From DATGMP01 sp035293565 (GTDB lineage: Bacteria > Pseudomonadota > Alphaproteobacteria > BOG-932 > Roseiterribacteraceae): a DNA stretch of 64,000 bases. The translations under genes were made by a program, and so were the position numbers. Below are positions 49,781-58,699 of this stretch, in pieces. The stretch lies in contig DATGMP010000163.1 of NCBI GenBank assembly GCA_035293565.1, forward strand, positions 1 through 64,000, read 5' to 3'. The notes below the pieces were generated by a model that saw nothing but the letters and a program-made list of their open reading frames with translations, did not search any database and was not told the DNA's origin. The number at the start of each line of letters is the position of its first letter. Position 1 is the first letter of the stretch.

Positions 49781-49963
49781 ACGCTTACGTCAAAGAGGGC
49801 GAACACTCCATGAACCCGTGTGTCGGTAATTTGACACATGTGCCAGCAGACGCCTTCATGTTCCGGCGCTGTTCTGTCTGGGCCTGCGCTGAGCCGGATG
49901 CGGCGATCAGGCCGGAAAACAAGGCTGGACCTGAGGATTTCCGCCGCGTATAAGGCCGCCCAC

Positions 49964-50038
49964 GGGCGCGTAGCTCAGCGGGAGAGCACACCCTTCACAC
50001 GGGTGGGGTCGTAGGTTCAATCCCTACCGCGCCCACCA
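49964..50038 (+). tRNA. tRNA-Val (anticodon CAC)
   Basis: Cloverleaf of 75 bases including CCA. The acceptor stem GGGCGCG pairs with CGCGCCC, the T-arm GTAGGTTCAATCCCTAC is present, and the loop TTCACAC gives anticodon CAC at 49996-49998, reading GTG codons. It lies tail to tail with the ABC permease gene, 13 bases away. Confidence 0.96.
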
Positions 50039-50051
50039 TACCGCATCCCGG

Positions 50052-50837
50052 CTACCGTTCCTCCTCCACATGTCCCGCATGCCAATTGCGGAGCAGCCTG
50101 CGCTCGATCCGCGCAACAAGCACATTCAGGGCAAGGCCGGTCAGGGACAATAGCAGCAGAGCGGCGAACATGCGGGGGATTTCGAGGCGATTGCCGCTTT
50201 CGACGATGCGCCAAGCAAGCCCTGTGGCCTCGCCCGACCCGGCGACGAATTCGGCGACGACCGTGCCGATCAGGGCCAGCCCGGCGCTGATGCGCGCGCC
50301 CGCAAGCAGCGCCGGGAGCGCGCTCGGAAGCTGAAGCAGCCACAAATGCTGCCAGCGGCTCGCGCGGTAGAGCCGGAACAAATCGTCGAGCCCGGGGTCA
50401 ACGGACCGCAGGCCGAAAGTGGCGTTGGACAATATCGGGAAAAAGGCCACGATCGTGGCCAGGATGAAGACCGCCCTCTCGACGTTGTCGACACCCACCC
50501 AGATGACGATGAGCGGCGCGATCGCGACGATCGGCGTGACCTGCAGTACCACTGCATAGGGCAGAAGGCTCCGCTCCACGAGCCGGCTTTGCGAAAAGAG
50601 AATCGCGAGCGCGAGTCCGCCGACGAAGCTCGCGCCGAAGGCCAGCAGCGTGATCTTGAGCGTCTCGAGCAGCGCGTCGAAGAGCTGCGAGAAATCCGAG
50701 ACCAATGCGCTCGCGATCAGCGACGGGGCGGGAAGGACGAAGCGCGGCACTTCGAGCAGGCGGACGAGGCCTTCCCAGAGGGCCAGTACGGCGACGCCTA
50801 CAATCCAAGGCAGCAGCGCGAACACCGCCCGATTCAC
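50052..50837 (-). CDS. ABC importer permease, second NitT/TauT system
   Basis: 261 residues with about six membrane spans and coupling loop LYRASRWQHLWLLQLPSALP. LIGTVVAEFVAGSGEATGLA is the conserved late block of the ThiX/SsuC/TauC group. The start is a GTG whose GTGA overlaps the ATPase stop, so translation is coupled. It works with the ATPase and binding protein upstream. Confidence 0.9.
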   Translation of the reverse strand: MNRAVFALLPWIVGVAVLALWEGLVRLLEVPRFVLPAPSLIASALVSDFSQLFDALLETLKITLLAFGASFVGGLALAILFSQSRLVERSLLPYAVVLQVTPIVAIAPLIVIWVGVDNVERAVFILATIVAFFPILSNATFGLRSVDPGLDDLFRLYRASRWQHLWLLQLPSALPALLAGARISAGLALIGTVVAEFVAGSGEATGLAWRIVESGNRLEIPRMFAALLLLSLTGLALNVLVARIERRLLRNWHAGHVEEER

Positions 50838-51571
50838 AGTGCCGCCTCCATCGCCCGCTCCAGGTCGCGCGACACGGTCCGGCACGCTTCGAGATAGGGC
50901 TGGCTCGTGCGAAACGAGGCGTCGCGCGGCTGCGGCCCTTCGATCGCGTGCTCGGCGAATATTCGACCAGGCCGGCTGGTCATGATCGCGATGTCGGTCG
51001 AAAGATAAACGGACTCGAAGACGCTGTGCGTCACAAACACGGTCGTGAAACCGCGATCGCGCCAGAGCCGGAGCAGATCGTCATTGAGCTTGCTACGCGT
51101 AATCTCGTCGAGCGCAGCGAATGGCTCATCCATCAGCAGGAGCCTCGGCTCGGTGACGATCGCCCGAGCGATCGCGACCCTCATACGCATACCGCCCGAC
51201 AGCGCCCGCGGATAGGAGTCGGCGAACTCCGAAAGCCCGACCAAGGCCAGCGCTTCCGCAATACGCCGGGCAGCGACCCCACGCGGCACGCCGGCGAGGC
51301 GGAGTGGCAAATAGACGTTCGTCTCGACATCGGCCCAAGGCATCAGTGTTGCGTCCTGAAACACGAGTCCGATGCCGCCTTCCGGCCTGCCGATAATGCC
51401 GCCCTCCGTCGGCTCGGCCAGACCCGCGATGATCTTAAGGAGCGTGCTCTTCCCGCAGCCCGAAGGCCCGAGCAAGCTGGTGAAGGATCCATCGCGGATG
51501 GCGAGATCAACGCCCGCGAGCGCCGCAAGCCCAGTTGGATAGCGTTTGGTGACGCCGGTGAGCGTTAGCAT
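50834..51571 (-). CDS. ABC importer ATPase, second NitT/TauT system
   Basis: 245 residues. Walker A GPSGCGKSTLLK, Q-loop VFQDATLMPWADV, signature ALSGGMRMRVAIARAI, Walker B LLLMDEPFAALDEIT and switch FVTHSVFES. The ATG at MLTLTGVTKRYP was chosen; an ATG 11 codons upstream gives an extension that does not match the family. It belongs with the permease downstream and the binding protein upstream, from which a hairpin-bearing 87-base gap separates it. Confidence 0.92.
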   Translation of the reverse strand: MLTLTGVTKRYPTGLAALAGVDLAIRDGSFTSLLGPSGCGKSTLLKIIAGLAEPTEGGIIGRPEGGIGLVFQDATLMPWADVETNVYLPLRLAGVPRGVAARRIAEALALVGLSEFADSYPRALSGGMRMRVAIARAIVTEPRLLLMDEPFAALDEITRSKLNDDLLRLWRDRGFTTVFVTHSVFESVYLSTDIAIMTSRPGRIFAEHAIEGPQPRDASFRTSQPYLEACRTVSRDLERAMEAAL

Positions 51572-51605
51572 CGGCCAGGATGTAGGATTGGAAGAGCGCA
51601 GCAAA

Positions 51606-51638
51606 ACCCATCCGTTCCTCGCCGACGGAAGGATGGGT
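51606..51638 (-). promoter_or_regulatory. Intercistronic hairpin between binding-protein and ATPase genes
   Basis: ACCCATCC (51606-51613) pairs with GGATGGGT (51631-51638), and TTCC/GGAA extend the stem past a bulged base, giving a 12-bp stem. CCCATCCTAC/GTAGGAT copies nearby make it look like a repetitive palindromic element. A hairpin here commonly protects the upstream binding-protein mRNA and lowers expression of the downstream ATPase and permease. Confidence 0.55.
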
Positions 51639-51658
51639 ATCGCGCCGCTGCACCCATC

Positions 51659-52639
51659 CTACGGCTTCCCTACGAATTGCAGCGTGTAGGCTTTGCGATA
51701 ATCGAGGTTTGCCGGATAGAGACCTTCCGATACGACAAGCTTGAAAAAATCCGACCAGCGCTGATCGGTCATAGCGCCGATGCCGAGCGTCTTCGTATCA
51801 CCCGAATCGACGATGCCGTGCTCCTTCATCTTGGCCCGAGCATAGGCCAGGATATCGTCCGTCATGTCCGGATTGCCCTTCTTGATGAGCTTGTCGGCGG
51901 GCGTCGGATCGCCGTCGAGATAACGCCGCCAACCCTCGATCGAGGCTTCGACAAAAGCACGGACTACATTGGGCTTTTTCTCCACCCAGTCCTGTTTCGC
52001 GAGCACCAGCGAGCCGTAGGTCAGATAGCCGTTGTCGGCCAGAAGAAAAAGTTTCGGCTTGAAGCCGCCCTCCCGCTCGATGACGAGCGGCTCCGAGGTG
52101 ACATAGCCCTGCTGCACCGCCCGCTTGTCGACGATAAAGGGCGCGGGGTTGCCGGTATATTTGCGGATCTGCCTGTCGTCGAAGCCGTATTTGGCCTTGA
52201 GCCAGGCCCACATCGTGTCGATCGAGGCATCCGAGATCATGATCGGCCGCCCTTTGAGATCAGCGATCGAATTCGCGGGATCGTCAGGATGTAGGATTAG
52301 CACCTCGGGATCTTTCTGGTAGCTCGCCATCACGGCCACGACCGGCGCCCCCGCCTTGACGAGATTGAGCCCGAAGAAGCTGTTCGAGCCGATCGCCATA
52401 TCGACCGCCCCCGCGGCCATCAACTGCTGGGGATTGGCGCCGGCGCCGCCGGACCGAATCTCGACATCCAGGCCGTGCTGCGCGTAAAGACCCAGCGCTA
52501 GGGCCTCATAGAACCCGCCCTGCTCCGCCTCGGGCTTCCAGTCGGTCATAAAGACAATTCGCTCATTCGCCGCCGCCGATAGAGTGCGGAGCGACAGAAC
52601 GAGAAACATCGCAGCAAAGGCGGGCCGGCGGAGCGTCAT
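51659..52639 (-). CDS. Periplasmic substrate-binding protein, second NitT/TauT system
   Basis: 326 residues with signal peptide (MTLRRPAFAAMFLVLSLRTL, ending near SAA) and NMT1/THI5-like fold: FMTDWKPEAEQGGFYEALAL, GGAGANPQQLMAAGAVDMAI and LKGRPIMISDASIDTMWAWL. This resembles binding proteins for pyrimidine or aromatic compounds; the ligand is unknown. The ATG at MTLRRPAF was chosen since the longer frame upstream overlaps cysQ and has no sense. It is the first gene of the importer operon and is divergent from cysQ. Confidence 0.87.
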   Translation of the reverse strand: MTLRRPAFAAMFLVLSLRTLSAAANERIVFMTDWKPEAEQGGFYEALALGLYAQHGLDVEIRSGGAGANPQQLMAAGAVDMAIGSNSFFGLNLVKAGAPVVAVMASYQKDPEVLILHPDDPANSIADLKGRPIMISDASIDTMWAWLKAKYGFDDRQIRKYTGNPAPFIVDKRAVQQGYVTSEPLVIEREGGFKPKLFLLADNGYLTYGSLVLAKQDWVEKKPNVVRAFVEASIEGWRRYLDGDPTPADKLIKKGNPDMTDDILAYARAKMKEHGIVDSGDTKTLGIGAMTDQRWSDFFKLVVSEGLYPANLDYRKAYTLQFVGKP

Positions 52640-52732
52640 CGGAGGGAGCTTTCGGAACGGGGGATCGTCGAATCGACTTCTAGGGAATCGGATTTTGACA
52701 TTCTCCATGCAAGCCATGCCATAAGTCCCCTC

Positions 52733-53509
52733 ATGCTGACAGCGAAACAACTCGTCGCGCTCCTGCCCGAGATCGAAAGCCTGGCGCGCGAGGCCGGCGC
52801 AGCCATTATGGGGTATTACCAGAACGGCCCCGAGATCATGACCAAGGGGGACGGCAGCCCCGTCACGGCGGCGGATTTGGCGTCCGATGCGATCATCGCT
52901 CCGGGACTCGCGGCGCTGACGCCCGAAATACCGGTGGTCTCCGAGGAGGGGGTCGAAGCCGGACGGATTCCGGACATTTCCGGAGGATCCTTCTGGCTGG
53001 TCGACCCGCTGGACGGCACCAAGGAATTCATCGGCGGCACCGGCGAGTTCACAGTTTTGATCGGACTGATTCAAGCCGGGGTCCCGGCGTTAGGCGTGCT
53101 GTACGGACCGGTAGCCGACGAGCTCTATTCGGGCGCGGTTCCGGGGATCGCCTGGAGCGTCGCCCAAGGAAATCGCCGAGCGATCCAAGCTCGCGCGATT
53201 CGGGAGAGTGGGCTGCTCACCGTTACCAGCAGCTTTCGCTGGCCTTCGTCCCGGCTCGAGAAATTTCTTGAGTCTCTCCATGTCGGGGAGCGCGTGCGGC
53301 GGCGAAGCGCTTTCAAATATGCGGACGTCGCGCGCGGCGCGGTCGATCTCTATCCGGCTTTCGGCATGAGTTACGAGTGGGATTCGGCAGCCGGTCACGC
53401 CCTCGTTTCCGCTGCCGGAGGCAGCGTCACGCTCGTCGACGGCAGCCCTCTTGCTTATGGCAAGCCGCAATTCAAGAATCCGGATCTCCTGGTCGTCGGA
53501 AGGCGCTGA
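52733..53509 (+). CDS. cysQ: 3'(2'),5'-bisphosphate nucleotidase
   Basis: 258-residue inositol-monophosphatase-fold enzyme that removes the 3'-phosphate of PAP/PAPS formed in sulfate assimilation. Metal-site motifs are complete: PVVSEEG, WLVDPLDGTKEFIGG and, near the end, YEWDSAAGHALVSAAGG. Length is normal. It stands alone, divergent from the ABC importer operon. Confidence 0.93.
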   Translation: MLTAKQLVALLPEIESLAREAGAAIMGYYQNGPEIMTKGDGSPVTAADLASDAIIAPGLAALTPEIPVVSEEGVEAGRIPDISGGSFWLVDPLDGTKEFIGGTGEFTVLIGLIQAGVPALGVLYGPVADELYSGAVPGIAWSVAQGNRRAIQARAIRESGLLTVTSSFRWPSSRLEKFLESLHVGERVRRRSAFKYADVARGAVDLYPAFGMSYEWDSAAGHALVSAAGGSVTLVDGSPLAYGKPQFKNPDLLVVGRR

Positions 53510-53673
53510 AAGCGCTGTTTCTCCATGCAATTTGCGCTTGAACCGGTTCGACGGGCTTCGGTAGTTTTTTCTAAATCGTTAACCTTTAAGCCACGACGTG
53601 CGGATATGGTGTGTTGTTTCCGGCTTCGGAATCGCGCAGCGGCTCGGCGCGACAATCCCTGGGGAGTGATATC

Positions 53674-56655
53674 TTGGCTTCGATCGCTTCAACCAACTAT
53701 GTCGACATCCTCTACTCGACCGTCCTCCTTCGGCCGGCGTCGGCTGCCGAGGCCTCCGCTTGGGGCAACCTGCTCGATGCCGGAACGCTCACGACTCAGG
53801 CCGTCACGGCTTATATCGAGACGTCGGCCGAAGCGGTAAATTTCGTCGACCCAGTCGCCCGTCTTTATCAAGGTTTCTTCAATCGCGCGCCGGATGGGCC
53901 GGGTCTTCAAGGCTGGGTCAACGCGTTGCGCGCCGGAACCCTAAACCTAACGCAGATCGCAGACGGCTTCGTCGGATCGGTCGAGTTCCAAGGTATCTTT
54001 GGCGCGAACCCCGATCCGACGGCGTTCGTAACGGCCCTTTATCAGAACATACTGGGCCGGGGACCTGATACCCCCGGGCTTACCGGCTGGCTCAATGCGC
54101 TGACCAGCGGCCAACTGAGCTTCGCCCAGGTGGCACTCGGATTCACGGAATCCCCCGAATTCATCGCGGACAGCGCCGCTGCGATCAACAACTGGCTCAC
54201 GCTTGCAAATACGCAGGCGCAGACGGGCGCTACGCCGGTCTATCTCGCCGGTGTGCTTCCGGGTGCAGTTCCTGGCCCGCATAGCTTCAGCCTGACCCTC
54301 GGGGCGGAATCCACGACCGGCAGCGGCCTCGGCGGGGATACCGTCTATGCCCCGATACTGGATTTCACCCTCGGCACCACCGTTGGGCAATCGGCAACGC
54401 TGCCGAATGCATCGATTTCGCTCTCCGGAAGCAACAACACTTTGACTGCGACGCTGCTGGGCACGGCGACCTCCATCTCGCCGACGGTGCGCGGGATACA
54501 GACGTGGAATTTGACGAACGCCGATCCGGCCAGGAGTACGGCGACCATCAACGGCACCAACATATCAGGGCTGGTCACCCTGAATGACAACAACTCGACG
54601 GGACCGATCGTTCTCGGCACTCCGAGCGCTCCCCTGCAAAGCGCGCTGACAAATGTCACGATCACCAATCCCGGCGCTGCCGGCGAGTCTTTGACGCTGA
54701 CGATCGCCGCAGCCGCACTTTCCGGCAACAACGACACGCTGAACATCAATTTGATGGCGCCGGCCAGCGGCAGTAGCAACGGCGGAGAGGCGATAGGGGT
54801 CGGTCCCGATAGCGGCGGCAACGGCTACGAGACTTTCGCCATTACGACGACCGGAACCAACGTCCTTACATTGTCGCCCGATCCGTCGGGTGTCTCCGGC
54901 AGCACCGCATACTCCGCCAATACGATAGCCATAGGGGGTACCGGGCGCCTCGTACTTCTGGGTTCGAGCAACTCGTCTCTGTTCAACTGGAGCCACCTGA
55001 AAATCATTGACGCTTCCGCGAATAGCGGCGGCGTCATCGTTGTCGGCCCCTCGACGAGCGTCATCAACGGCCTACCGGTCGGCAGTGTTACGGCCGACGC
55101 CCAACTGACGACGATCAAAGGGGGGGCCGGCAACGATACGTTCGACATATCCAATCTCAGCGCACTCCAAGTCAACGCGATCACCACCCTGGATGGCGGA
55201 GCGGGCACGAACGGGATCTATTTGAGCAGCGGGGTTGTCGAAGGCTCAACAGCGCTGACCACGATTAGCCATTTCCAGAAGATCGTGGACGTGAATCCCG
55301 GATCCGGCGGCGGCGTGATCAATTGGAGCAACATGGGAGCGTCAGCGACGACGCTTGTTTATTTCGGCAACGCGCAGTCGGCGCCGATTACGATCAACAA
55401 TGCTCCGGCGGGATTTACGCTCGACGAGGAAGCGAACGGTTCTTCGCAAAGCATCACCGTCAACGGACCGAATGGAATAGCGGATACCCTCAACGTCATT
55501 TTGGGCTCAACAACTGCTGCAAACGCCAGCGGCGGTTTCACCCTCAATGGATTTGAAACGATCGCAATCACAGCGCAAGGCGGCATCGATTCCGTAGCAT
55601 CGAATCCGAGCAGCAACATCGCGCTTTTAGCGACCGCCACAGGCGGAGGACCCGAGACGCTCGTCCTGAGCGGAACGCAGGAGCTTGATTTCAACGGAGC
55701 CGTCAACCTCTTCGGAACGTCGACCACGGTCACCATCACAGACATGGCCGCGGTGCATTTCAATTGGTCTGTTAGAGCCGCAACGATCAATGCCGCCAGT
55801 TCGGGCGGGCTCCAGATGGCCGCCTACGACACTTTTACGTCAGGCAACACCGGCGACACGATCACGGGCTCGCTCACCGCGCACAATCAGATACTAGGTT
55901 CGAACGGCAATGACGTGATCACAGGCGGCTCGGCGGGTGACGTGATCTATACGGCGGGCGGAGCCGACGCGATCACCTTGGGCGCGCCAGGCAACCACGA
56001 CGAGATCAATTTCGGCGCATATAGCGCGCCTGCGAATGGCCTCAACGATGCGGGCGCCGTCGTCAGCACGACCGATCAGGCCAACCCGGGCTATTGGGGC
56101 CTGGGCGCCAATCAGTCGTCCAGTTCTCCGGCGGGCGGCCTCGCGGCGAATACAGGAACCAGCGCCACCCAGTCGATCGTCGCGAACTTTCAAGCCGGTT
56201 CGGCGACAACGGCTGATTCGATCGTCTTTCGGCCAGCTCAATGGGCAGCCGGTGCAATGGAGTTGGGTCTCGTCCATGGCGACCTCCACACGCCGGTCGC
56301 GGCAGGAACATCAATGGTTGCGGCCGATCTTCATGTCGGCGATGTGGTCCCGACTTCGGCCGATGTCCTTATCTTGACGGACGCAACGTTCTCCGGGGCC
56401 AATGCCGTCGCCGCCGCGTTACACAGCGGCGCCTACGCGATCACCTTCGCCGCGCCATTGGCGAACGCGCAAGAATTCGCGCATATGATCCTCGCCTACA
56501 ACGATTCCCAAGGAAACGCGCATATCGCCGATCTGGACGTAACCGGGGCGACCGTTGCAAACTCGACGGGGCTCACAATACGGGTTTCCGATATGTTCGA
56601 GCTGGTCGGCGTTTCCGCGCAGAGCCTTCAGCCGAACAACATCCTCTTCCACTAG
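53674..56655 (+). CDS. Large DUF4214 protein with RTX-like repeats, probably type I secreted
   Basis: 993 residues from a TTG start that has GGGGAGT six bases upstream and gives the usual MASI-type N-terminus. The frame is open further upstream, but that sequence is not protein-like. No N-terminal signal peptide is seen. Residues about 60-170 contain two DUF4214 units (LYQGFFNRAPDGPGLQGW, LYQNILGRGPDTPGLTGW). The rest is low in charge, rich in Thr, Ser, Ala, Gly and Asn, and has calcium-binding style GGAGNDTFD (near 485) and GNDVITGGSAGDVIYTAGGA (near 745). Such proteins form S-layers or surface adhesins exported by ABC-TolC systems. The ABC and membrane-fusion genes are not in this window. 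Confidence 0.85.
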   Translation: MASIASTNYVDILYSTVLLRPASAAEASAWGNLLDAGTLTTQAVTAYIETSAEAVNFVDPVARLYQGFFNRAPDGPGLQGWVNALRAGTLNLTQIADGFVGSVEFQGIFGANPDPTAFVTALYQNILGRGPDTPGLTGWLNALTSGQLSFAQVALGFTESPEFIADSAAAINNWLTLANTQAQTGATPVYLAGVLPGAVPGPHSFSLTLGAESTTGSGLGGDTVYAPILDFTLGTTVGQSATLPNASISLSGSNNTLTATLLGTATSISPTVRGIQTWNLTNADPARSTATINGTNISGLVTLNDNNSTGPIVLGTPSAPLQSALTNVTITNPGAAGESLTLTIAAAALSGNNDTLNINLMAPASGSSNGGEAIGVGPDSGGNGYETFAITTTGTNVLTLSPDPSGVSGSTAYSANTIAIGGTGRLVLLGSSNSSLFNWSHLKIIDASANSGGVIVVGPSTSVINGLPVGSVTADAQLTTIKGGAGNDTFDISNLSALQVNAITTLDGGAGTNGIYLSSGVVEGSTALTTISHFQKIVDVNPGSGGGVINWSNMGASATTLVYFGNAQSAPITINNAPAGFTLDEEANGSSQSITVNGPNGIADTLNVILGSTTAANASGGFTLNGFETIAITAQGGIDSVASNPSSNIALLATATGGGPETLVLSGTQELDFNGAVNLFGTSTTVTITDMAAVHFNWSVRAATINAASSGGLQMAAYDTFTSGNTGDTITGSLTAHNQILGSNGNDVITGGSAGDVIYTAGGADAITLGAPGNHDEINFGAYSAPANGLNDAGAVVSTTDQANPGYWGLGANQSSSSPAGGLAANTGTSATQSIVANFQAGSATTADSIVFRPAQWAAGAMELGLVHGDLHTPVAAGTSMVAADLHVGDVVPTSADVLILTDATFSGANAVAAALHSGAYAITFAAPLANAQEFAHMILAYNDSQGNAHIADLDVTGATVANSTGLTIRVSDMFELVGVSAQSLQPNNILFH

Positions 56656-56658
56656 GCG

Positions 56659-57781
56659 CTACGCGTTCGCCTCGCCTTCACCGCCCTTCACCCGGGCGGC
56701 GAGCGAGGCGGCAAGATAGTCGTCGAGATCGCCGTCGAGCACGCCCTGCGCGTTGCCTTTCTCGACGCCCGTCCGCAGATCCTTCACCATCTGGTAGGGC
56801 TGAAGAACGTAGGAACGGATCTGGTGGCCCCAGCCGATGTCGCTCTTCTCGCCCTGGAACGCCGCCACTTGCTCCTCGCGCTTTTTCAGCTCGAGCTCGT
56901 AAAGGCGGGCCTTCAGCATCTGCATCACCTTGGCGCGGTTCTGGTGTTGTGAGCGCTCTTGCTGCGAAGCAACGACGATGCCCGTCGGAATGTGCGTGAT
57001 GCGGACCGCGCTGTCGGTCTTGTTGACATGCTGGCCGCCGGCGCCGGAAGCGCGGTAGGTGTCGACACGCAGGTCCTTGTCGTTGACCTCGATGTCGATG
57101 TCGTCCTCGATCACCGGCCAGACCGTGACAGCCGCGAAGGAGGTGTGGCGGCGCGCTTGGCTATCGAAGGGCGAGATGCGGACAAGTCGATGGACGCCGC
57201 TCTCGGTCTTCAACCAGCCATAGGCATTCTCGCCGCAGACCTGGATGGTGGCGGATTTGATCCCAGCCTCGTCGCCGGGAGATTCATCGATCAGAAGCAG
57301 CTTGTAGCCGTGCTGTTCGGCCCAGCGGGAATACATGCGGAGCAGCATCTCGGCCCAATCCTGGGCCTCTGTCCCGCCGGCGCCGGCATTGACTTCGAGA
57401 AAGCAATCATTGGCATCGGCCTCGCCCGAGAGAAGACTTTCCAGCTCCTTCTTGGCGGCGAGGTCGCGGGTGGCGAGCAGCTTGCCCTCGGCCTCTTCGA
57501 CTATCGCGGGCTCGCCCTCGGCCTCGCCCAATTCAATGAGACCCAGATTATCGGCGAGGTCGCGCTCGATGGCGCTTACGGCTGCGATCTGCTGATCGAG
57601 GCGGGTTCGTTCCCGCATCAGGGACTGCGCCTTCGCCGAGTCGTTCCAAAGAGCGGGATCCTCGGAGAGGGCGTTGAGCTCGCTCAGGCGGCGGACAGCA
57701 TTGTCCCAGTCAAAGATGCCTCCTCAGCAGCGCTAGAGATCGTTGGATCTCGTCGGCGACTGCTTGGATCTCGGCCCGCAT
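56659..57781 (-). CDS. prfB: Peptide chain release factor 2, with programmed +1 frameshift
   Basis: RF2 recognises UGA and UAA and releases the finished peptide; GGQ is in RASGAGGQHVNKTDS. The reading frame starts at the ATG at 57779-57781 (MRAEIQAVADEIQRS) and meets an in-frame TGA at 57710-57712 in the context AGG-AGG-CAT-CTT-TGA-C. An internal Shine-Dalgarno-like AGGAGG precedes CTT TGA, as in the E. coli site, and shifting +1 continues as DWDNAVRRLSELNALSEDP into the main frame. The stop is therefore a regulatory signal, and RF2 levels control their own synthesis. The full protein is about 374 residues. Confidence 0.94.
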
Positions 57782-57823
57782 GGCAAGCTCTCCCGTTGCG
57801 CTGACGTTTGGTCCTTCGGGGCC

Positions 57824-58381
57824 TCAGGCAGCGTCCTTCACCGCCTCATCGCCACGGAACAAGGATAGCATTTCCCGGACGAAGAGTGGCAAATCCGCGC
57901 CCGACGCGGTCAGGACGTTTCCGGAAAGACGAACGGGCTCGTCGGTTACGACCGCTTCCGCCGCCTCGAGATTGCCGCGAGACTCGGCCGGAGCGGCAAC
58001 CGTGAGGCCTTGCGCCCGATCCGCGAGCACCAGCACTTCGACGCCATTGCCGACGAGCGCCACCGGCTTCTGGTCGTCAACGAAGCCCGAGACGATCCGC
58101 TTGGTGTGAGCGGTCTGGCCGAGCTTCAAGAGGCTCCGCGCGCCGCCCGGCACGACGAGCATGTCGTAATCGGTGGACAGCATCGTGCTGATCTGGGCGT
58201 CGACCGGGAAATAATGACCCCAGGCGTTGCCGTGCCAGCCATTCGCCAAGCTCTCCGGACCGACCAGCTTCACAGTCGCACCCTGCTCCAGAAGAGCCTT
58301 CTGGGGCTCGGTCATCTCGACTTCTTCGAAGCCGCTGGCGACAAGCACAGCGACGGTCTTTCCGGCTAGCGGCTTTTGCAT
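57824..58381 (-). CDS. DJ-1/PfpI-family protein lacking the nucleophilic cysteine
   Basis: 185 residues with the DJ-1/PfpI flavodoxin-like fold: VAVLVASGFEEVEMTEP with the conserved glutamate, YDMLVVPGGARS, and LTASGADLPLFVREML. The nucleophile elbow that normally reads AICHGP is ALVGNGV, so the Cys is Gly111 and the next His is Asn112. Glyoxalase, chaperone-deglycase or peptidase activity is then unlikely, and a binding or regulatory role is possible. It is 42 bases upstream of prfB on the same strand. Confidence 0.85.
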   Translation of the reverse strand: MQKPLAGKTVAVLVASGFEEVEMTEPQKALLEQGATVKLVGPESLANGWHGNAWGHYFPVDAQISTMLSTDYDMLVVPGGARSLLKLGQTAHTKRIVSGFVDDQKPVALVGNGVEVLVLADRAQGLTVAAPAESRGNLEAAEAVVTDEPVRLSGNVLTASGADLPLFVREMLSLFRGDEAVKDAA

Positions 58382-58699
58382 GGGCACAATCCTGTGGCTA
58401 GCGGCTGGTCTGCTTACGCAATCCAAGCCGCGCGGTTCCATCGCTGCGACGCAAAGCGGCTCCTGGCCGCCCATCTCGGCGGCCGGCGAATCCGGCAAGA
58501 TCGGGTACGAAGGCGGAACCGCAATGGGTTTCGGCACTTGAGTGGAGGGAACATACGCACGAACGGGACGAAGTCAATGCGACCAGTCCTCATATTTCCG
58601 CTGCGTGCCATGTCATCCGTGCATTTCAGTGGGCGGCAATTTGCCACCCCGGCGCCGGACGGCTACCGTTAGGCCGTTCGAGGGGAAGAGCAAGCATCA
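58382..58699. other. 318-base gap between divergent genes
   Basis: This stretch separates the DJ-1-like gene from the third TonB receptor. It must hold both promoters, but I find no convincing -35/-10 pair, dyad or small gene. GAGGGGAAGAG close to 58690 serves as the ribosome-binding site of the receptor. Confidence 0.5.

Noticed and set aside
49500..50040. Attachment-site copy of the tRNA-Asn 3' end near tRNA-Val
   Set aside because: The tRNA-Val end sequence differs from the tRNA-Asn end, and I find no direct repeat of the latter in this stretch.
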